47,033 nt of DNA from UMGS902 sp045538895 (GTDB lineage Bacteria; Bacillota; Clostridia; Oscillospirales; CAG-272), in NCBI GenBank assembly GCA_045538895.1, contig JAZQEH010000036.1, positions 1 to 47,033 of the forward strand. Reading direction: 5' to 3'. Under the pieces are notes generated by a model that saw only the letters and a program-made list of their open reading frames with translations, was not told the origin of the DNA and did not search any database. Numbering within the stretch: position 1 is the stretch's first letter; every line of letters begins with the position of its first letter. A program made the translations under genes and the position numbers. This document shows positions 44,201 to 47,033 of this stretch, piece by piece.

Positions 44201-45395
44201 CGCAACCCGCCGTATGTACGTAATCAAATGTCTTGACGGTGACAATCTAATGGGACGTTGGGGCAATCCCGTAACGGGTGAAGTTAACGTACCCGAGAGA
44301 GTTGTTGCCCCCGACGTTAAGAATTACGAAAATTGGTGGGGCGCAGGTCAGTCAAGCATAAGAATCAACGGCAAGGTGTATGCTTTGTTTGTTTCCGAGG
44401 TCGGCAGAGAAACCGCGGATTTCCACCAGACAATCAATATCATGGAGATGGAGAATCCGTGGACACTCAAGGGTCAGGCATCTGTAATCTGCGTTCCCGA
44501 ATACGATTGGGAAAAGCACGGCTATGCATATAATCCCAATGCTGCGGGTAAAAAGGCATACCCCGCAGTTGTAGAGGGAGCAACCGCACTTTACGGTGAC
44601 GACGGAACGGTATTCCTTACGTATACGGGTAGCGGGGTATGGACAACCGAATATCAAATAGGTTATATGAAGTTCCTCGGCGGCGATCCGCTTGATGCAA
44701 AGAATTGGCAGAAGAATCCCACTTCTGTTTTGTATAAGTCAAATGAAATTTGCGGCACGGGACACGGCTCGTTTGTAAATGATACTTCGGGACAGACGTG
44801 GATATGCTATCATGCGTACATGGGAACAAATACAAGCGGTGACCGTGTGGCAGTTGCCGAGCCTGTTAAAGCGGATAAAAACGGTGTTGTTATCGGTAAC
44901 GGTACAGGAATAGCAGCTCCTCTTAATACTGTATATGAGATGGATCTCAATCCTCTGCCGATAGGCAAGAGAATCAGCGGTTTTGATAGCATAGATGCTA
45001 AAGCATCTACCGAAGTAAAACTTACAATCGGTTCAACCACCGCTTATATCAACGGTGTGGCACAGACTCTCGATGCGGCACCCATTAACCGCAATAACCG
45101 CACAATGCTTCCCGTAAGATTCCTTGCAAACGCATTCGGCGTGCAAAACGACGGTATAACGTGGGATGCGGCTACAAGAACAGCAACTCTTGCAAACGGA
45201 ACTACCAAAATAGTTGTTACCATTGATGCAAAAGAAATGATCGTTAATGGTGAGGCGGTTGCTCTCGACTCCCCCGCGATTATTGAGAATAACCGCACTT
45301 ATCTCCCCGTGCGTGCAATCGCAAATGCACTCGGTGTTTCAAACGATAATATCTCGTGGGATGCTGCAACCAATACCGCAACACTTGTAAAATAG
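41289..45395 (+). CDS. Giant secreted protein: beta-helix modules, GH43 domain, CuAO-N1 tail
   Basis: A 1368-residue exported protein with a signal peptide (1-24). Beta-helix modules begin near residues 30 (VEYFYINSETGDDHYSG), 350 (VLYVKDGANGSG) and 580 (VYFLADGGEGSG), with many ITVNGG(T/N)-like turns. A GH43-like domain occupies about 880-1230. Asp891 in KSDPF and Glu1096 in VVEGATAL fit the catalytic base and acid; the third carboxylate was not assigned. CuAO-N1 halves fill 1242-1368. The first gene of the window (895-2940) has the opposite order, GH43 before the beta-helix module. RBS AAGGAGAA. Its own transcript, with a palindromic TAAACTATAGTTTA 10 bp upstream of the start. Confidence 0.86.
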   Translation: MKKFTVLLLLTVMLFVFLTVAASAESVEYFYINSETGDDHYSGASADDALKTFTRACNLAEKSGADKAYIVITNEYACPKSVGEIEHTVPFVVTANDGKTDFGANGAKLVFGSSLRYVLRGDTTFENITIEYTKSLNCVAQYNHVTFGDNVVTKRLDGDASGVYIVGGWQSPSGGAISDMDSHITVKSGSFYYIIGGCRQKPAAEEALTLTGTHYIDIQGGDVLNLLGASAASHYSQSAVITMSGGKVTNFSVGGDVTRRLNGDATVTLTGGEISTLNVNNVVGNGTVSLLGTKVGSMSVSYASAEIATLKKDAKSVKTLIYDANYYTNAQIESFSGFDVTKNNAVLYVKDGANGSGLSESNPTSYENALKTAAENKAIVTVIGKLTLDNFTEIAHANAVTVTGKENNASIEVNGTYTLGGETVFDGIKLNGNFNAENGMFTTTASAKATVNVSGNATLASGTVESLTNVGKVVISGATVESIIGGSESASIEIHSGKVGTVKSTDTAIDDFKLTVSGGTVEKVVFNNVAKTLSYTLMGGSVQAYEVIGNNANGSLTLNEQLFKADSLGAAAALFTESGEKVYFLADGGEGSGTSASSPASSLDAAYAAIGESGGTIVISAPFTVSSAFNTSTNKGKIIFTSVYDGVDYAKTNDAKMLFAANFYCGGDTEFKDITIKANGNYRSIYANCHELILGDNIISEVHADSGTYMSVMGGHQKALDGEATKLTINSGIWQKVRGGTAADGSKNATVNLTINGGEYIEQFVLGSSTSHGGDINVTINGGTFYSGIYASTLGKAEQYLDSNVSLTINGGTFYGYITFAQKTVSQYLGNFSGSFNVTINGGNFAHLTELIGPDGRVSGMTSTLNVKGINLDAPVTGKTTFTNPLLEKSDPFLFYHDGYYYLTGSAANGITICKAANIGDLKYVPYEKVYSSSVKSNWSAEIHHYTDEEVGVGNGGWYCYIGSPEDGEENATRRMYVIKCLDGDNLMGRWGNPVTGEVNVPERVVAPDVKNYENWWGAGQSSIRINGKVYALFVSEVGRETADFHQTINIMEMENPWTLKGQASVICVPEYDWEKHGYAYNPNAAGKKAYPAVVEGATALYGDDGTVFLTYTGSGVWTTEYQIGYMKFLGGDPLDAKNWQKNPTSVLYKSNEICGTGHGSFVNDTSGQTWICYHAYMGTNTSGDRVAVAEPVKADKNGVVIGNGTGIAAPLNTVYEMDLNPLPIGKRISGFDSIDAKASTEVKLTIGSTTAYINGVAQTLDAAPINRNNRTMLPVRFLANAFGVQNDGITWDAATRTATLANGTTKIVVTIDAKEMIVNGEAVALDSPAIIENNRTYLPVRAIANALGVSNDNISWDAATNTATLVK
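45012..45392 (+). repeat. CuAO-N1 coding repeat, copy 3 of 3
   Basis: A 381-bp in-frame segment at the gene's 3' end, equal in length and position to copies 1 (18603-18983) and 2 (20808-21188), and 24 kb from copy 2. Confidence 0.85.
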
Positions 45396-45398
45396 ATG

Positions 45399-45427
45399 TT
45401 GACAGTTTTTTGTTTGTGAGATATAAT
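45399..45427 (+). promoter_or_regulatory. Consensus promoter of the SDR/ECF unit
   Basis: Perfect TTGACA (45399-45404), 17-nt spacer, perfect TATAAT (45422-45427), starting 4 nt after the preceding stop codon. The strongest-looking promoter in the window. No terminator separates it from the upstream gene. Confidence 0.9.
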
Positions 45428-45473
45428 AAAAGTGTTAAAAAAATAACAAACGTTTTGAAAAGAGGAGATAGCT

Positions 45474-46274
45474 ATGGGAAAACTTAACGGAAAAGTTGCA
45501 ATTATAACAGGTGCGGGATATGCAGTTCTTTCTGACGGCAGATGCGGCTCTATCGGCTACGGTATAGCAACCGCTTATGCTAAAGAGGGGGCAAATCTTG
45601 TAATCACGGGCAGAAACGTTGCAAAGCTTGAAAAAGCCAAGGAAGAGCTTGAAAAGCTTTACGGCATCAAGGTTCTTGCAATGGCTGCCGATATTTCTGC
45701 AGGTGCCGATAATGAGGCAACTGCAAAGAGTGTTGCAGAGGCGGCGGTTAAAGAGTTTGGTAGAATCGACGTGCTTATCAATAATGCTCAGGCATCTGCA
45801 TCCGGCGTGGCTATTCAGGACCATACCACCGAGCAGTTTGACCTTGCAATGTATTCCGGTCTTTATGCAACTTTCTACTATATGAAAGCGTGCTATCCTT
45901 ATCTCAAGGAAACAAAGGGCTCTATCATTAACTTTGCTTCCGGTGCAGGACTTTTCGGAAATTACGGTCAGTGCTCATATGCGGCAGCCAAAGAGGGAAT
46001 CAGAGGACTTTCAAGAGTTGCGGCAACCGAGTGGGCAAAGGATGGCATCAACACAAATGTAGTTTGTCCTCTTGCATGGACTGTACAGCTTGAGCAGTTT
46101 GAAAAGGCATATCCCGATGCGTTCAAGGCAAACGTTAAAATGCCTCCCGCAGGACATTTCGGAGATCCCGAAACCGAGATCGGCAGAGTCTGCGTTCAGC
46201 TTGCCGACCCCGATTTCAAATATATGAACGGCGAAACGCTCACGCTTGAAGGCGGTATGGGACTTCGTCCTTAA
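45474..46274 (+). CDS. Short-chain dehydrogenase/reductase with enlarged cofactor loop
   Basis: A 266-residue Rossmann-fold oxidoreductase, cytoplasmic. The catalytic SYAAAKEG (Y-x3-K) and NNAQ motifs are intact. The dinucleotide motif is unusual: ITGAG is followed by about 12 residues and then GSIGYGIA, where classical SDRs have TGxxxGIG. The SIxxGIA ending recalls FabI-type enoyl reductases, but the Y-x3-K is classical. Cofactor and substrate are not assignable. RBS AGAGGAG. The next gene follows after 12 nt. Confidence 0.88.
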   Translation: MGKLNGKVAIITGAGYAVLSDGRCGSIGYGIATAYAKEGANLVITGRNVAKLEKAKEELEKLYGIKVLAMAADISAGADNEATAKSVAEAAVKEFGRIDVLINNAQASASGVAIQDHTTEQFDLAMYSGLYATFYYMKACYPYLKETKGSIINFASGAGLFGNYGQCSYAAAKEGIRGLSRVAATEWAKDGINTNVVCPLAWTVQLEQFEKAYPDAFKANVKMPPAGHFGDPETEIGRVCVQLADPDFKYMNGETLTLEGGMGLRP

Positions 46275-46286
46275 AAGGATATTAAA

Positions 46287-46802
46287 ATGAATCATGTAAA
46301 AAAACTTGCGTATGCAGCAGTCTGTCTTGCACTTGCATTGTATCTGCCCTTTTTAACAGGGCAGATACCCGAAATCGGAAGCATGTTGAGCCCCATGCAC
46401 ATTCCCGTGCTTCTTTGCGGATTTATTTGCGGATGGCAGTATGGCATAGCAGTCGGTTTTATCGCACCGTTGCTTCGCCATGCACTTTTTGCAATGCCGC
46501 CTATGCCGATGGCTTTGATTTTTGCATTTGAATTTGTAGCTTACGGCGGCACGGCAGGAATACTTTATAGAGTTTTTCCTCAAAAAATAAAGTATGTTTA
46601 TCTTTCGCTTATAAGTGCAATGCTTTGCGGCAGAGTAGTTTGGGGTATTGGCAGATTTATACTTGCAGGGGTAAATAATACTGCTTTTCCGTTCAGTGCT
46701 TTTTTAGCAGGTGCATTTATTGATGCCGTTCCCGGTATCATTTTACATATCGTTTTGATTCCGCCTGTTGTTATTGCGTTGAAAAAGTCAAGATTGGCAT
46801 AA
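46287..46802 (+). CDS. ECF transporter S component, substrate unknown
   Basis: A 171-residue membrane protein with about six hydrophobic segments and the typical ECF S-component core MLSPMHIPVLLCGFICG near residue 30. Such proteins bind a vitamin or related small molecule and need a shared EcfAA'T module, which is not in the window. RBS AAAAGGAT. It shares the strong promoter at 45399, so the SDR may act on the imported compound. Confidence 0.85.
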   Translation: MNHVKKLAYAAVCLALALYLPFLTGQIPEIGSMLSPMHIPVLLCGFICGWQYGIAVGFIAPLLRHALFAMPPMPMALIFAFEFVAYGGTAGILYRVFPQKIKYVYLSLISAMLCGRVVWGIGRFILAGVNNTAFPFSAFLAGAFIDAVPGIILHIVLIPPVVIALKKSRLA

Positions 46803-46807
46803 GTAAA

Positions 46808-46831
46808 AACCGACTCGTATGAGTCGGTTTC
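46808..46831 (+). terminator. Terminator-like hairpin after the ECF S component
   Basis: 10-bp stem AAACCGACTC / GAGTCGGTTT with a GTAT loop, 5 nt after the stop. The following T-tract is short (part of the stem), so the strength is uncertain. Confidence 0.6.
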
Positions 46832-46931
46832 AGAGTGCTGACAAACGCGTCAGACCGCAAGTAAAAAATAAAAGCAAAAAATAAAAAGAAATAATTTTTT
46901 ACTTTATATTAAAAATATTAAAATCAAAATG

Positions 46932-47025
46932 CGGCAAGGGCTTAAAAAACCCTTGCCGTTACTTGCTTTTTTGGATTTTTGTCTCTACCGTACACATGTA
47001 CGCCGACGAAACAAAAATCCAAAAA
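46932..47025. repeat. Two hairpins at the window edge, one a long inverted repeat
   Basis: CGGCAAGGG / CCCTTGCCG (46932-46958) is followed by a 15-bp perfect inverted repeat, TTTTTGGATTTTTGT (46968-46982) and ACAAAAATCCAAAAA (47011-47025). A nested CGTACA/TGTACG stem (46989-47002) lies inside it. No gene is visible in 46803-47033. It may be a terminator cluster or the edge of a repeat element continuing beyond the window. Confidence 0.55.
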
Positions 47026-47033
47026 TCTGCCTG

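Noticed and set aside
1..47033. CRISPR array, prophage or IS transposase
   Set aside because: No regularly spaced short repeats, no cas, integrase, capsid or transposase-like protein on either strand. The repeats found are protein-module repeats or palindromes.

Overview
The window looks like part of the chromosome of a Gram-positive, low-to-mid GC anaerobe of the Clostridia, most likely an uncultured gut or rumen member. The reasons are strong AGGAGG-type ribosome binding sites, sigma-A-like promoters with 17-nt spacers, U-rich intrinsic terminators, a CCA-encoding tRNA-Ser(UGA), and a large secretome with SLH, dockerin, GLUG, BspA-type LRR and copper-amine-oxidase-N (CuAO-N1) modules. The taxonomy is inferred from gene content only.

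Layout. 1-3.2 kb: the end of a malate/lactate dehydrogenase-family gene, a secreted GH43 glycosidase, and tRNA-Ser flanked by a palindromic repeat that copies the tRNA 5' domain. 3.3-8.9 kb: a zinc-ribbon/TPM-domain membrane pair; then, on the minus strand, luxS-mntP (overlapping) and a Cthe_2159-like lipoprotein whose start codon lies in a hairpin; then a divergent polysaccharide deacetylase. 8.9-11.8 kb: a palindromic mobile-type repeat, a BspA-type LRR protein translationally coupled to a 47-residue peptide gene, and a radical SAM protein. 11.9-14 kb: an EF-G2-like GTPase. 14.1-21.2 kb: three large secreted proteins (SLH plus sialidase-like propeller, and two beta-helix proteins ending in CuAO-N1 modules). 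21.3-31 kb: a cytoplasmic six-hairpin glycosidase-like protein, an AraC regulator, and an operon of a dehydroquinase-like enzyme, a solute-binding lipoprotein and a 1507-residue SLH protein with an ADP-ribosylglycohydrolase-like domain. 31.3-33.6 kb: pyruvate kinase and a LysR regulator. 33.7-41.2 kb: a dockerin-bearing phosphoesterase, a 1526-residue GLUG/beta-helix protein, a second 46-residue peptide gene and a PHP-domain protein. 41.3-46.8 kb: a beta-helix/GH43/CuAO-N1 protein, a short-chain dehydrogenase and an ECF-type S component.

How it fits together. The dominant theme is a cell-surface glycan-handling apparatus made by shuffling a few modules. A beta-helix module opens with a 'VY...DG.G.G' strand and a 'GGTIVI' strand and recurs in six proteins. 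The other shuffled modules are two GH43 domains, SLH anchors, CuAO-N1 tails, a dockerin and a possible cohesin-like domain.

The most novel element is a paired unit found twice, 29 kb apart. A large secreted protein ends in a conserved domain of about 118 residues finishing in SLKWLGE. It overlaps by ATGA a gene for a 46-47-residue peptide with no recognised family. The peptides match at 33 of 46 positions, and the Shine-Dalgarno of each lies inside the codons for the LGE tail of the large protein.
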